A DNA stretch of 64,000 nucleotides from Neoceratodus forsteri. Its lineage: Eukaryota; Chordata; Ceratodontiformes; Ceratodontidae. Positions within the stretch are counted from its first letter, which is position 1, and each line of letters opens with the position of its first letter. Below are positions 33,930 to 46,241 of this stretch, piece after piece. The position numbers and the translations under genes are program-made. The stretch covers positions 658,839,501-658,903,500 of the forward strand of contig CM057456.1 in the NCBI GenBank assembly GCA_016271365.2. Reading direction: 5' to 3'. The notes under the pieces are model-generated. The model was not told the DNA's origin and did not search any database. It saw nothing but the letters and a program-made list of their open reading frames with translations.

Positions 33930-34345
33930 ATAGCAGGTTGAGTCAGTAGTAGCTTGGCCCGTACGGAGCAGGAGGCCATGGTTCAAATTCTGGTATCCCC
34001 ACTTGGCAATTTTTTTCCTTTTTGTCAAAGGGCCATGGAAACACTAATTCCACAGCCCAACAAATGTCATCTTTGCCCCATGATCCACTCCCCCTCTGAG
34101 TTGGATCTTTTAGTTATGGGGGGAGGGTGTGGGGGCAGAGCCCCCCACATAAAGCTACAAGCACTTTGGTTACTGCTCATCAATGGTAGCGGTCGTCACT
34201 GTGGTGAACAAACACTACGATTGGCGCTGTGTTTACTGGTGGCATTTTATCCTGCCACTGTTGTGGACAGCACTGTCAATACAACGCTGTTCTGGATGGC
34301 GCTGTTATTGACAGCACTGTTCAGACCTAGTGCCCCCAGGTGTGG
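33930..34345 (+). mobile_element. tRNA-derived SINE, copy 1
   Basis: The start carries a tRNA-like head with a TGGCATAGCAGG-type A box (about 33923-33940) and a GGTTCAAATTC B box near 33981. The body includes GGGCCATGGAAACA and a GGGGGCAGAGCCCCCCAC hairpin. The same order appears inverted at 62000-62345, which confirms a dispersed family. The 3' part repeats GACAGCACTGTC-like units. Confidence 0.65.
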
Positions 34346-35599
34346 CTCATGTGGCACAGCTCAAACTGATGTTCTGTCTTTTTTGGGTCTGAACATTTTT
34401 TTTTGGTCTTTTAAAAGCACCAGGGTTTCAGGAAGTCTTTGTGTATGCTAACATTTGTTTGTGTTTTAAGGAATGCTTTTTACAGTGGGTTGTGCTACTG
34501 AATTAGTTGAATGGTACACATGTCGGCTCTTGTTTTTCCTGCGACATGGAGGACAAGTTCTGTCTCGTGCTGGGCTGGTGTGGTGCAGCTCGAACTGATG
34601 TTCTTCATGGGTATGGGAGAGGGAGTGCTGGTGAGGCAAAATGACAGGTGCAACTTATTTTTAAGGTGGATGATGTATTGGTACTTACAAGATATCACTA
34701 AAATGTATGGGAACATTGAAGATATCACTATAACATATAGGAACATGGAGATATCAGTGATATCTTTTCTGTCTGCTTCAGATACTGTTTTTTATCTGTA
34801 TTGATATCCCAAAACATATGTTGTATAAATATATATCTTAATTGCAAAAAAATGCATTAATGAAGACAGTGTTGAAGAATGTAAAGTGCACAGAGTAAGG
34901 AAATTAAAGAAAAATTAGGATTTGGGGTCTCTGTAGTTTTGGTGAATCAGTGTTGTGGGGTCTTCCTTGGGGTTGTCAACCCTAATGCCCACCCCCTTTC
35001 CTCAGCCCATAGTCTCCTATCTAAAATATAAGGTATGGCTGCAAGCCAGTGCCTCACAGTGACAGACTCTTCAAAGGCAGAGAAGTGTGGCACACCACAT
35101 GTTGCTAACAGCATCTGTCATAGCTTTCTTTAAGCAGGGCACCCATGAAGATAAGTCTAAGACCACTGTGTTGGTCGCACTTGCTGGCTGGACCATTGTT
35201 CAGACACCAGGATCAGTCACAAGCTCTGACTCGGCTGCTGTTGGTGGCATTTAGCCCATTACCAGTGTGTTGTCAATGGACACTGTCTTATCACCATTTT
35301 CTGTGCCTCAAATACCCCATCTAATTAGAAAATAGATGATAAATGCAAATATATGCAGAGTTTAGAAGGTGGCATGTACTCAGCAAAATGAGGTCCTAAA
35401 AAGTACTAGGTATCCTAGTGGGCCAGACCATCTCTGTATAATGTAAAAGTTTTGTTCATGTCAAGGATCTGCACTAACCCAGCAAATAGTGAAACATATT
35501 CCTTCTATTATTATAATTATAATAATTGTTATTATATAATTAGATTATATTATATAATAATTATTATAATATTATTATAATATTCACTCTGAAATGTTA
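34346..35599. other. Unassigned DNA with a 30-bp minisatellite and an AT-rich tract
   Basis: GATATCACTA recurs at 34691 and 34721 with a partial third unit at 34750 (period 30 bp, about 2.5 copies). At 35500-35590 lies a nearly pure TTATAATA tract. No gene recognised. Confidence 0.5.
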
Positions 35600-35730
35600 T
35601 TGTTAATTTTAATGGAACAGTCTTGATTTGGGATTTTAATTAAATTTAGTTTTAGCAATTGTCTTGTACAGGCGCTTTGGTTTGTGAAAAGCACCTTTAT
35701 ATAAATAAAGTTTGACTTGACTTGACTTCA
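35600..35730 (+). mobile_element. L2-type LINE 3' tail with GACTT microsatellite
   Basis: The order CAGGCGCTTTGG, TATATAAATAAAG and then a (TTGAC)n tail is the standard end of L2-like LINEs in fish and other vertebrates. Only the tail is recognisable; upstream coding sequence is absent. Confidence 0.65.
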
Positions 35731-37210
35731 TTTCAGACACTTTCGTCCCTAACACATGATGACTAAGTTCTGTTACAGCCAGCCGTACTGTCTAATCAGA
35801 TCCAAATTGTATTAAATATCTTTTCAGGCACAAACAATATTGCCATAATACATGCTGTGAAATTTACGTTCACTTGTGTCACACAATACTGCTTGAACAG
35901 TTTCAGCAGTTATGCAGTGACCAGATGCTATCATAATATAGAGTAGCTGTTTTAAATATAGAAGACATCATTTTTCATCAACCACCATATTGCACGTTGT
36001 ATTTCCATTACCATTCTGATCAACTTGCCATTTTTGGGTTGTTGAAGATGTGACTTGTCATATTGACAGCCATGTTCATGTTACAGCCATTTCCACTGTT
36101 TGTGTTTGTCAATGTTTATGATTGACGTTACATGGAAAACCTTGACTGGTGCTGATTTATCAAGTCATGCTTGTCTGGATGATTATATCATAACCATACC
36201 AGAGCTGGAAGGTCAACTGTTGCTGTTTTTTTGCCTTCAGGTAAGAAGAGCGTTCAGCCAGGAGAGACTCCACCTCATGTATTATTTCATCAAGTTGCAC
36301 AGCAGTTAAGCCAAAATGAACAGTACAAACTCTGTAACACGAACAATTTGCAATTCTAACCATTTGTATCGATGTTAATCAACACAATCACAGTTACAGC
36401 CTGTAGTCACATATGTCATTGAACTGCGATCAAGCCAGACAGTAACTGTTCAGTAACCATCACACATTGTTGAAGGCTTGCTAGGGGAATGAGGACTGAG
36501 AGACAACATGATTCTCTTCTGTTCTACCGACATATGCCCAGCAAGTATCATAGTGTGACCATCACAATCGCAAGAAAGTATGGTGACAGTGTAGCACTCT
36601 GTACCCACTTAAGCTACATTTTTATGTACGCCAAAAGATACAGAATGTTGACGCTGACATCTGTGTTGTGACGTTGACACTCTTACACTTCCTTTCTGTA
36701 CTGCTTACCCGCTACCGCTACAACTGCTAACGTGAAGCTGAACTAACATGGATTGCCACTCTGAATTTCAGCTTTTTTTTCCCATTACTAAATTACTGGA
36801 TTTTAGAATACAGGCTACTGATACATGTGCAATGAATAGAAGATCAGTTCGTGTAACATAAAAATAATCGAAACCTTTCTGAAGCAGGAAGAGTTTATTA
36901 AATGAAACATTTAAATTAACTGTGATAAAGAAACAAATACTTTTATTTCTATGCTGTTCACAACTTTAACTACTTTATAAAATAAGTATTATCTTGAAGG
37001 AGGCAGATTCTTTACTTCATATCATATTTCAATCTGTATCCATATTGAAATTCAGTTTCTGTGGAGAAAAAAATTGAAAGGAAAAAATCCACTATACATT
37101 TGATAGCAGTCACTGTGTAGTTATACTGTACCGCAGCCCCTCACCCCTTATTTTTTCTTTGCTAATTTGTCTTTGTGAAGCAGCTAGTTTCACTTACAAA
37201 GGAGGCACAC
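35731..37210. other. Unassigned DNA
   Basis: Short frames occur on both strands, including 36160-36363 on the minus strand, without a recognisable motif. It may contain the non-coding flank of the Merlin element to its right, but I cannot show its end. Confidence 0.35.
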
Positions 37211-37699
37211 TTACAACTTGAAATTCATGCTCATCACCATTCTGGTCGGCTGCTTTAGCTTCTTGGTAGAGTGAAATATGTAAAGTGATATTTTTGAAAC
37301 CTCTGCAGTGGTCTGTCCATATCTTTCGAACCACATGCATGAGTCCAGACAGGAAGGTACCATCAATGTTTGTGTCCCACTCGTTTGTTTAAATTGCTTT
37401 TTGGCTCTTGCTCAATAACTCTCAACAGAGTTTGTATGCATTTCGGATTGTGGGACTACACAATTGTTTGCGTGGTTGACAGTTTTGTGTGTGTAATTTT
37501 TGTTTGGGATGTCTTACATACCATTAAATGCAGCACGCTGGTCACTATGTATTACAGTTCCAGCTTTAACCATTTTTTCAATAATAGGTAGTAGACTAGC
37601 TGTATCCCTTTTCTCAACAAATGTCAGAAAGCCTGTGGATAGCTCAACATCATAAATGCTGAACAACCATCGATCTGGGGTCAATATGATCAATATCAT
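37211..37699 (-). pseudogene. Merlin (IS1016/ISXO2-like) transposase, C-terminal two thirds
   Basis: Merlin elements are eukaryotic relatives of bacterial IS1016 with a DDE transposase. From 37699 downward: PDRWLFSIYDVELSTGFLTF, then RDTASLLPIIEKMV and HSDQRAAFNGM, which carries the second Asp at about 37535. After a one-base frame change comes YTHKTVNHANNCVVPQSE, then MHTNSVESY with the catalytic Glu near 37435. A TGA follows where relatives have Trp, and the segment ends in MWFERYG and a stop at 37211-37213. The N-terminus with the first Asp is missing, since sequence from 37700 on is a LINE on the other strand. Confidence 0.82.
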
Positions 37700-39500
37700 A
37701 TGTGTCTATATGATCAATACATTTCTAATCCCAATGTTTCTATATCTCAGTTATGTCTACCCCCCACCAAAAGCTTTACAAACCCGACTCCTCAGCTGTT
37801 TTTCCCAAAGCATCTGGGGGAGCCATTTAAACCCTGTTAAAAGAGATATCCTGTATTTAGGTGGCTTAAAAATGATTAATCCAATTGTCTTTTACCACAG
37901 TATTTCTCTCTACTCCAATATTAAACCACTAATTATAGGAAATCTCTCAATATGGTGCCATTGGGTAGCAGACCATATTTCTCCTTTCCTGAAATCATGG
38001 AAGAACACAGGAATCATCTCCAAGCAGGCAAAAGTGGCAGAACTTCCTAAATACCTTGGAGAAAGTATTAGCAAACTTAGGGCATGGCAAGTCACTAAAA
38101 CTGCCTTAATATATGATAGGAAGCAATTTTATTCCCATTTGCAGTCAAGGTATTACCTGGTGTTCCCTGTATACATTACCTGCCCACACAATGACCTACA
38201 GGTTGTATCTGACATGCTCACTGATATATGAATACCCCCACAAATGTGAGTTATAGTATGGCTCTGTGTTTATGGTAAACTACAGGTAAAAGATCATCTA
38301 AAACATAGAGATAAAACAGAACGCTTTTGTCCCAGGCACTGTTGCGTAGAGCAATTGGAAACAATGAACCATCTTTTTTCAGGTGTCCTTTTATTGTGCA
38401 TTTCTGGTCCTTAATAATGAGAAAATGGATACAGTTCCCAAAATGTATACTCATCCCTGAAGTCCTGTTTTGGGGTATTTTATCATAGACAAATTTCCAG
38501 TATAATAAGAGTACGATCAGAATTGTCACAGCCTATATGAAATACGGGATCTGGCAAGCCAGATGCAAGCCCACCTTACAACAAATTGATTGGTCTCCAG
38601 AGCAGGTTTTACAGTCTATCCTAGAAAATATTCTCAGCATAAAAAAGCAGGAACAAAAAACATATTCGCAGGTTTCCTTTTTAGAAAGATGGGATTCACT
38701 GGCTTGGTTGACCTAGGCCTAAATCCCCTAGGCACATTCTGAGGATGCATAGCATTAAAGAGTCTCTTTACATAAAAATGGGGAAATGTGCAGAACCAGA
38801 ATTTCAAGTCCTTTTCTAGGTATACCGTGATTTGGGCGAACACAAAAGAGCGAGCCCAAATTACGGCGAATGGAAAATGGCAAGTTCCAGAACAGTGAAA
38901 CCAGTGTTCCCTTTCCCCGAGGTGCTACGACATTGGAGTTAGATATTTAATAAAGGGGGTGCGGTGGTGAAGCCCCCCACAGAAAAAACATGGTCGCTGT
39001 TCTGGTCCTCGCTGTTCTCTGTTCGCTAATATGGGCTTGCTCTTATGCATTCGGCCATAGCACATGGAACCCTTTTCTGTGATGCCACACACTGCAAGCA
39101 AGGTCCCTTTTACTTTACAGAAACTCCTTTTATGTATCTTATATGATGTTGTATTTCTACACCTCTCTATATCAGTGAGGAATATACCTCCAAACTCCTT
39201 ACCAAAGTGATTAATCAATTTGCAGGCTGCGTCAACTTTCCAGACATAATTCCAAGAATACTATGGGATTGCAATAATTATGTTCCTGCATGTAAATACT
39301 TATGATTTTCTTTTTTTTTCTTATGTGTTAGTATTCCTAATCACCTTATGGTTTTCTGTTTTTCCTTTCTTAATTTTGTTCTGTAATGACTCTGTATTGT
39401 TCTAAAGATGTTTTTTTTTTATTTTTTTCTGATTGTAATGATGTTAATAACATGGTTTTCTTTTCTGTATGTTCCTATAATTTCAGAATAAAAACACCTC
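37700..39500 (+). mobile_element. Tx1/L1-like LINE 3' region, plus strand
   Basis: A frame from about 37700 to 38231 reads a hydrophobic segment, then LLSCFSQSIWGSHLNPVKRD, YLGGLKMINPIVFYHSISLY and SWKNTGIISKQAKV. This order is that of the region after the polymerase box in Tx1-type ORF2. More C-terminal remnants (HLKKDGSLF-like and cysteine-poor) follow in other frames to about 38700. The 3' end has AATAAA at 39486 and a T-run. A foreign-looking segment with a hairpin (CGTGATTTGGGC and its near complement, 38828-38868) lies inside. The reverse transcriptase core is absent. Confidence 0.6.
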
Positions 39501-39514
39501 TATTTTTTTCGAGA

Positions 39515-39690
39515 AGTGCCACGGGATCTTTAACATCCACCTGAACAACCACCAGAACAGGCAGACGGGATCTCAGTTTAACGTCTCATCCGAAAGACAG
39601 ATGTTGCACCCATTCCTGCTTTTCCTGTCTTGCTCACTGACATCTGCAAGTCATTTGACAGAACGTGACCTGATTTGCGGGGGGTGGGGG
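39515..39690 (+). repeat. Dispersed SINE-like repeat, copy 1
   Basis: The segment with CACGGGATCTTTAACATCCA, CAGACGGGATCTCAG and CGTCTCATCCGAAAGACAG matches a widespread vertebrate repeat. An inverted copy lies at 59255-59420 with the same order of segments. Confidence 0.6.
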
Positions 39691-42104
39691 GGTAAATATG
39701 CTTGGATATGATCCATCTGGCTTAGTGTGACAAGCTGCTGGGAAGAAGAGTGCTGTACATAGGGACAAGCCTGCTGTGGTCACAACTCTTTCTTTTGGCC
39801 ATCACAATTACTATCACTAATACTGACTATCATTGTTATATAGTTGGTATCCCAAAAACTCCCAGGCATATCACTGTGGAATCAGTTGAAGTACTCAAGT
39901 CAAGAACTTTATTCACACAGCAGACAATGCGACATGCTCTCCACCCCGAAATGTGTTTCACAATCTGTACAGTGCAACTTTTCTATTCTGAATCTTAGCT
40001 GGACATTACCATAATGCCAGAAAAATCTAGATCATCGGATGAACATGACATTAAAAACATGGATGATCTAGACTGGATACCAATAGCTGGAGAAGATGAA
40101 TATTCGAGTAACGAGTCATTCCAGGGAAGTCAGACAGAGTATGAAATTAATTTGGATATAAAATTGATTAATGTATTGTAGAGCATGTTATGAGTGAAAG
40201 AAATAAATATTTATACTTAAAAATAAGAAGTTGAAAAATAACTCGATAATTAATACAATAGTAATAAACCGCAAATTGATAATTCAGGTAAGTAATTGAA
40301 CTATCTATAGAGGTAACTGTTTATGTTGCATAAACAAGTGTTGCATTTGTTCAGTACCTAAAACACAATCTCTCTCCCCCCCCCCCAAAAAAAAAACAAA
40401 GAAATTGGTTAATTTATAGTAACACTTTATTATTACTCATTGTTGGGGTAAGAGTTACATGTTCACAATATACAGCTAATATACTGTTTTATCTAACAGG
40501 CTTGTCCTGTTGATCAACAAAATACTCTCAAGGCATCAAATGAAATTTGCTGTATATGGGTCAGCTTTAGTTGCCATGTTTTCTACTTGCAGAACATGCT
40601 GTGTAAAAATATCAGTATACATCAAGAGTATCTGTATCTGTGGAACATATATGTAGTCTTGTTTGTGTCATACTTGACTTGGAACCTATGAAAGAGCTTT
40701 CTGCTCAATGGTGTTAATCCAAGGTCTCATTAGATTTGGAACACTTATTTCACTAGAAACCATACGTGCCAATGGATATAGCTGTCGGTGGTCAACTCAA
40801 CCGTTATCAAGAAGAATGCCCATTGGCAATCTCGAACTTGCATCTGCAATATTTTTAAAGTTGCAGTACTAGATAACAAAACTTGGATCTTTTGCAACAG
40901 TTTGTTTCCTTTGCTCTGTTGAGCACCAACCTGGTAATCTTTGTTTTCACTTTACTATCACCCTGTAGTTTGCTCCATTTTTCTTTGTTTTTATTTACAT
41001 TTCTTCTACCCACCATGTTGAACTGGAACCCTCTGCTGCCAATCACACATGCACATGACTTGTGGTACTATACAGGGACAGCAGAAATGTGCAACACAGA
41101 GTCCCACAGATGTAAACAAAAGATGTGATGCAACATGAGGGGGAGCTCGGTTGAAAATTAGGAAGCAGCCATATTTACTGTGACTCCGCAAAAATGGAAA
41201 TACATTTTAAATATCTAAAAACCTAAAGATCGTTAGAAAAAAGTATTTATAGATATGAAAACTGGAACTATGGCTGCATGCTTCCAGCCAAAAAGCAGAA
41301 TTTTGATAATCACGTCCTGATTATCTAGTACTGCTGCTTTAAGTGGGGTTATGCCAAGGAAAGCTGTTACTATGCTAACATCAATTAATGTGCGTGTTAT
41401 ATCTAATTGCACATTCTGCCTGTTGCAGACTTACATTATTCCCACTACTGATAACATTTGGAAAATACAGCAATCAAAATTGATAGGTGAATAAAAAGAT
41501 GCATTACAATTAGGTGGGGATGCTCACTGCTGTTCGCCAGGGCACACAGCGAAGTATGATTGCTACAGTCTCATGGACCTGAAGAAACAGAAAATCATGC
41601 ATATGGAGCTTATTCAGGTAATCAAAAGCATCATCGTTACTAATAATTTGATGAAGTGTGAATACATTTGCCCTTCTCCAGACTTCTATAACCATTCCTG
41701 TTTCAAGAATGATGTCAAATATGTATGTCAAGTATATGCACTTATCTCTGCAATCTTGTATGAGTTAGGAGGTAATGCTTTTGTTAAGTAATTGATTATT
41801 AAGTATTGTTCAGTCAATCTTCTTAGAGCAATGAGGTGAGCAGCTCTAACGCTACTGAGTTGGAGGGACTGAAAGGAAGTCTGAAGATTCTTGAAGATAA
41901 GGTAGTCAAAATAGAATCACTAACAACTGATCAGTATCCTCAATTCAAAAATGTGTTTGAGAAGAAAGACCTCAGTATCGCCATTGGTATGATGTTTGGC
42001 ACATAGCCAAAGGTATTTAAACTTATGGGAATTTTTTTTTTAATGGGAATTTTTTTTTTTGTGTAGGATTTTCAAAAATAATTAACTACGTAAGTACTAA
42101 GTCA
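39691..42104. other. Unassigned DNA
   Basis: A short acidic frame starts with ATG at 40014 (MPEKSRSSDEHDIKNMDD) and ends after about 55 codons near 40181. Its SSDEHD and LDWIPIAGEDE segments resemble acidic N-termini of transposase-like proteins, but no domain follows. Minus-strand sequence near 40715-41046 also reads as broken protein (SSRLPMGILL, GSRGFQF) of unknown family. A C-run occurs at 40375-40386. Confidence 0.35.
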
Positions 42105-42111
42105 CTACAGG

Positions 42112-42221
42112 GTGTGCATTATAGGATTTTAATGTATATCCCAAGGGTGTTGTAAGGCATGAGACCAAAGGCTGAGTGACCTGATGCCCCGGGAAGTGCA
42201 TTAAAATCCTATGATGCACAC
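42112..42221. repeat. Hairpin MITE, 23-bp arms
   Basis: GTGTGCATTATAGGATTTTA at 42112 and its near complement ending at 42221 form arms of 23 bp with one mismatch. The interior contains AAGGCATGAGACCAAAGG and GTCACTCAGCC-complementary sequence. A short non-autonomous DNA transposon is the likely source. Confidence 0.7.
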
Positions 42222-42429
42222 TTTGGCTAGGCTTATTACACTTTTAAAATGGTTCTAAGTAGGTTTTTTTGTGGCAGAAAATGAAATTCGACACATGACC
42301 TTGTATTTATATAGATGTAATGCATGGTCAGATGATATCTCTTGGCCAATGAAATTTCTAGATTTCTCTTTCTATATTAGAAGTAAACAATAAGAAACAA
42401 CATGCTGGAATTGCAACAACCCCTTGTTT

Positions 42430-43280
42430 GTAAATTTGAAAGCCACGCCATGGACACAACAAGAGCTCCACCTAAACCAGCCAGGAGGTGGTCTAAGGGA
42501 CGTGCACTAGTGCCACACACTGTGGTGAAGGGGGGTCTGAAAGTGGGCTGCTAGGGACAAAAGGGGCATGGGGTGCCATAGGGGATGTTGGAGAGACAGC
42601 AGCGTGATGTGGCACCTGGTGGTGGTGCCGTTTGCACATCCCTGCAGCCAATGGGATGGGACCAATTTGGTGGGGAGGGGTTTCAGTGATAGAAAGTGAC
42701 ATGACCCCAGGTGGGCACAGCACTGGTAGATGCCCCATACTTAGACACCTCACATAACCCTGTAAGTTGGAGCTGCAGATAAGGGATGTCAGTGGTGGGG
42801 GTAATATTCTCCAGGCACCACCATAGTCTTCTCATACCCAGCCTCCCACCTACTGGGCTATGCAAAGTTGCTACCTATGGGGAAGCTACCAAGACTGTGC
42901 CTACCTACAGTATGGCAATGTCACTGTCTGTCCGTGGAAACTCCTTCCCCAAGCAGTCCCATCCCATGGGCTGTATGGCTATGCAAAATGCACCCCCGCC
43001 AGGTGCCACATCAATCCCTGTCATATTCGCCGTCTCCTGGATGCACCCTGTGGTAACCCCCCCATGTCCCTTCTACCCACGGCTCCCTCCTGGCAAGCTG
43101 ATTCACCCCCATCATCCTGTCTACTATAGTGTCACGCTGGGTGAGAGAGCTGGATCATTGCGGCAATTCCCACAGGCAACTCCTGGGTTTTTGGTTTAGG
43201 GACACCCCGTTTTATAAAATTGGATGCAGGTTCCCTGATGCACCCGGAGTTCTCAGCTCTTTGAAAATCTAACCCATGGT
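42430..43280. mobile_element. Third foldback element, ~0.85 kb, centre near 42812
   Basis: GATGTGGCACCTGGTGGTGG at 42606 and its complement at 42995-43015 pair, as do GCCAATGGGATGGGAC and GTCCCATCCCATGGG. Inner pairs include AGTGACATG at about 42695 with CAATGTCACT near 42917, and GGCACAGCACTGGTAG with CTACCAAGACTGTGCC. Outer ends share a TTTGAAAG/CTTTGAAAA segment. No gene is present; frames here follow from pyrimidine-rich sequence. Confidence 0.68.
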
Positions 43281-44499
43281 TTCTAGTTTTGGCAGTGCAT
43301 TAGATGGTTCTAACACACTGCTAATAACCAATCCAAATAGTCAAACTCCTTCCCCAATTATACAATTTTATTTAAGGTTGCTTATATAGTGTGAACCAAC
43401 AGTAAAAGCTGCAGTACATAGTATCAGTAAATCAAAATGAGCATGGCTGAATTTACACAACATAAGACAGTATATGGGCATCAACACACTGACAAAACTT
43501 TGTATTCCACTTGAACTTTTCATGGCAATCAGTGATTTGCTAGTGAAAATATTAGCTGACATAAAAATCCCTCGATCTATACACTGGTTTGTAGTGCATG
43601 ACAACCCATACATTATCCCCGTAGCAAAGTCTGATATGTGTGTTCCTGACTGACAATACTTCAGTCGTATGTCATAATTCATTGCTGTGCTGGTAAATGA
43701 TGTCTTGCTATGTATTTGTAAAATAATAATGTATAACCTAAATGTATATAGGTGTTGGAAAAAAATCTAGAGGCAGTAAGTAAAAAAGCGAAATGCCGAC
43801 AGCTGTCTCCATGGGTTCACTCTGTCACGAACAACCTGTACTGGTGTCCTGCAAATAGCAGAGTAGATGGCAATCTATGCATTTCAAAGTAGAAGAGCAT
43901 TACCAAACACGTATGTAACATCCACAAGGGGCACGACAGTCTGTATCCAAAATGCATGCATGGAAATATTGAAGAACGTGTATGGTTGACAAAGGGTATG
44001 TGTAATTTTGGGTAGGATGTACTGCATACTGACAGAACTTTATAAATTGCATTTGGTTTTAGCATCTTCATGCATATTTCTAGAGTAAAAAAATCCAATA
44101 CAGAAGGTTGGCTGAGCTTGTCAATAGCAATTGATTGCATACCTAGTCGAATGGCAAATTCCGTATCATGGTATGTAATACTTAAAGTATGTTTGAGCAA
44201 TCTATTCTAAATGTAACATAATCTGATACAGTGAAGTTACACAACTGTATTGGATATTAGCTTTATATAAAAACCAGTTCCTGTTTTTTACTTAAGGAAA
44301 AGCAGGTTGTAATTTGCACATGCGCTGCTATCAGTGAGCTGAAACCTCAAGACGCCTCCCCTCACCCTGTAAAGTTCGACTGCTCATCCATAATTTCAAA
44401 AGTGACTACGTTCAAACAGCAATCCAGTCCACCAGGATTCGCTTTCAGCCTTCTGTCACAACCGTAGCACTGCATCTAAAAAAAAAGAGTAAAACTGTA
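43281..44499. other. Unassigned DNA left of Crypton 2
   Basis: Minus-strand frames at 43368-43682 and 43817-44200 are open for 104 and 127 codons but show no domain that I recognise. They may be the complement of decayed plus-strand sequence. A TATA-like TTTATATAAAAA at 44260-44271 lies 230 bp before the Crypton start. Confidence 0.35.
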
Positions 44500-45548
44500 A
44501 TGGCAACCCGATTCAACATCAGCAGTATTGGTGAAAGGGAAAGTTTTGTTGAAGATCAGAATAGGAACACACACTGTAAAACAGATGGTGACCTCCAGTT
44601 ATTTAAAATGTTTCTCACAGAGTCAGGAAGTGAAATAAATTGTCAGCATTATCTCTTCATGAACTAGACAGTAAAATAGCAGATTTTATGTACTCCCTAA
44701 AACAGCATGATGGCACAGAGTATGAGCCAGGTACTGTCCGCGGTATTGTGGGCAGCACAGATTGTTTCCTGGTTCAGCACAAGTACCCTCACTCAGTTTT
44801 CAAAGGGCTAGAAACGGATTTTTCACACACAAAGTGGACACTATCTGCTAAGCAAAAGCACTTAAAAAAGCTAGGGAAGGGTAATCTACCTCAAAAGGCT
44901 CAGCCCCTGGCAGAGCAAGACATTGGCCTTCTGTACATTTCAAGCACAGTGAACATGGGTACACCAATGGGATTACTGAATTTCCTTTTCTTCAACATAG
45001 GAGTACAATTTGCATTAAGGACAAAGTAACACTATGACCTGTAGTGGGGTGACATAGTAGAAGGAATAGACTGTGAGGGAAACACTTTCCTGGAGTACAG
45101 TGAGTGCCAGACGAAGACCGGGACTGGTGACAACTCCCGAGATGCTAGGCCTGTCAAGCCCAGAATCTATCAAAATAGGAAAGACCCTCTCCGAGACACT
45201 ATTGCAGGTTACAATATCTACAAGTCACAAAGGCCTCCTCAAATGTTGCACCCCTATGCTCCTTTCTATATAGCCCCAAATATTAACAAAAAGGAGGACT
45301 CCCTTTGGTATAGGAACATGAATATGGGGCCAAATGAGTTAAGAAAAATGATGATCCAAATGAAGCTGGACTCTGACCTGCCAGAGTCCAACCATATAAC
45401 AAATCATTCAACTAGAAAGACCACCACCCAGCACTTAATTGATTCAAACATCCCACCCACTGAAGTATTGTAGATTTCTGGGCATAGAAACATGCTGTCA
45501 ATTAACAATTGCTCCACTCTGTCAGAAAGTAAGCAAAAACATTGCTAA
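44500..45548 (+). pseudogene. Crypton tyrosine recombinase (DUF3504), plus strand
   Basis: The start MATRFNISSIGERESFVEDQ is typical of the family N-terminus. After a frame change near 44640 come LHELDSKIADFMYSLKQHDG, TEYEPGTVRGIVGSTD, SAKQKHLKKLGKGN and a region with FNIGVQFALRTK, where the first catalytic Arg would lie (about 45020). A TGA at 45045 precedes WGDIVEGID, then FLEYSECQTKTGTGD in a neighbouring frame, and APFYIAPNINKK at about 45260. TNHSTRKTTTQHLI carries the HxxR pair at about 45405. The stretch ends with a TAG at 45471 in place of Gln, SGHRNMLSINN and a Cys where the nucleophilic Tyr is expected. It ends at 45548. Length is near the usual 350 residues. Confidence 0.85.
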
Positions 45549-46241
45549 CTTGCTCGCACATTTAATGCTGTTGAGCTTTATGAAGTTTCAAAGGAATGTT
45601 TGTAAGATTTTCTACATAGTATTCAGAGTAGTTTTGCTGGTAGTTATAGACTGACTCCAGTGCTCATTTAAAGGGCGAAGTTTAAAAGGAACTTTGTTCA
45701 GACTTGCCCATTCACAGCTGATATGGCATCTATGCACCCTCCAAGAACGAAAAAAAGAATGTAGTCATATAACTTCCAATGTGAAAGAGAGGAGCAATAT
45801 TTCTTTTTTTTAATACTTTAAAAATCTGATTATGGTGCTGTCATTATTGTAACTACATGGTAAATATGGGCATGGTAATTGGCATCCATGGGATACGGTG
45901 TGGGCCGTGTGTTGTTGTGGTTCTTTGTCTTACTCTGAAATTTAAATATTGCTCCCAACCCCAAAAGATTGGACACCCATGCCCTATAACTTAAACATGG
46001 AAAAGTATCATTACATTCCTACAGTCTGACAGGAGCTGTCACCACAGATCTGTCAGTTCACCAGCAGGCAGTAAAAGTGAAACAACATCTACAGAGACTG
46101 GCAGATTATCTTTTTGGCCTACCTGCATCACAAAAACATTTTTCCAGAGGCTTTTTTACAGACTGTACTACAGTAAAGAAATCATGTCAGCTATATACTG
46201 TTTGCACAGTTCCTAGTTTTGAAAATAAACATATGAGATCT
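45549..46241. other. Unassigned DNA
   Basis: No recognisable gene. A T-run lies near 45803. A 70-codon frame at 46077-46289 has no motif. Confidence 0.35.

Noticed and set aside
37211..37699. Bacterial contamination because of IS1595/IS1016-like protein
   Set aside because: Merlin elements are eukaryotic members of that family; flanks on both sides are vertebrate repeats and the gene has eukaryote-type decay.
42493..43199. Proline-rich protein frames
   Set aside because: Frames lie on both strands of a foldback and are composition effects.
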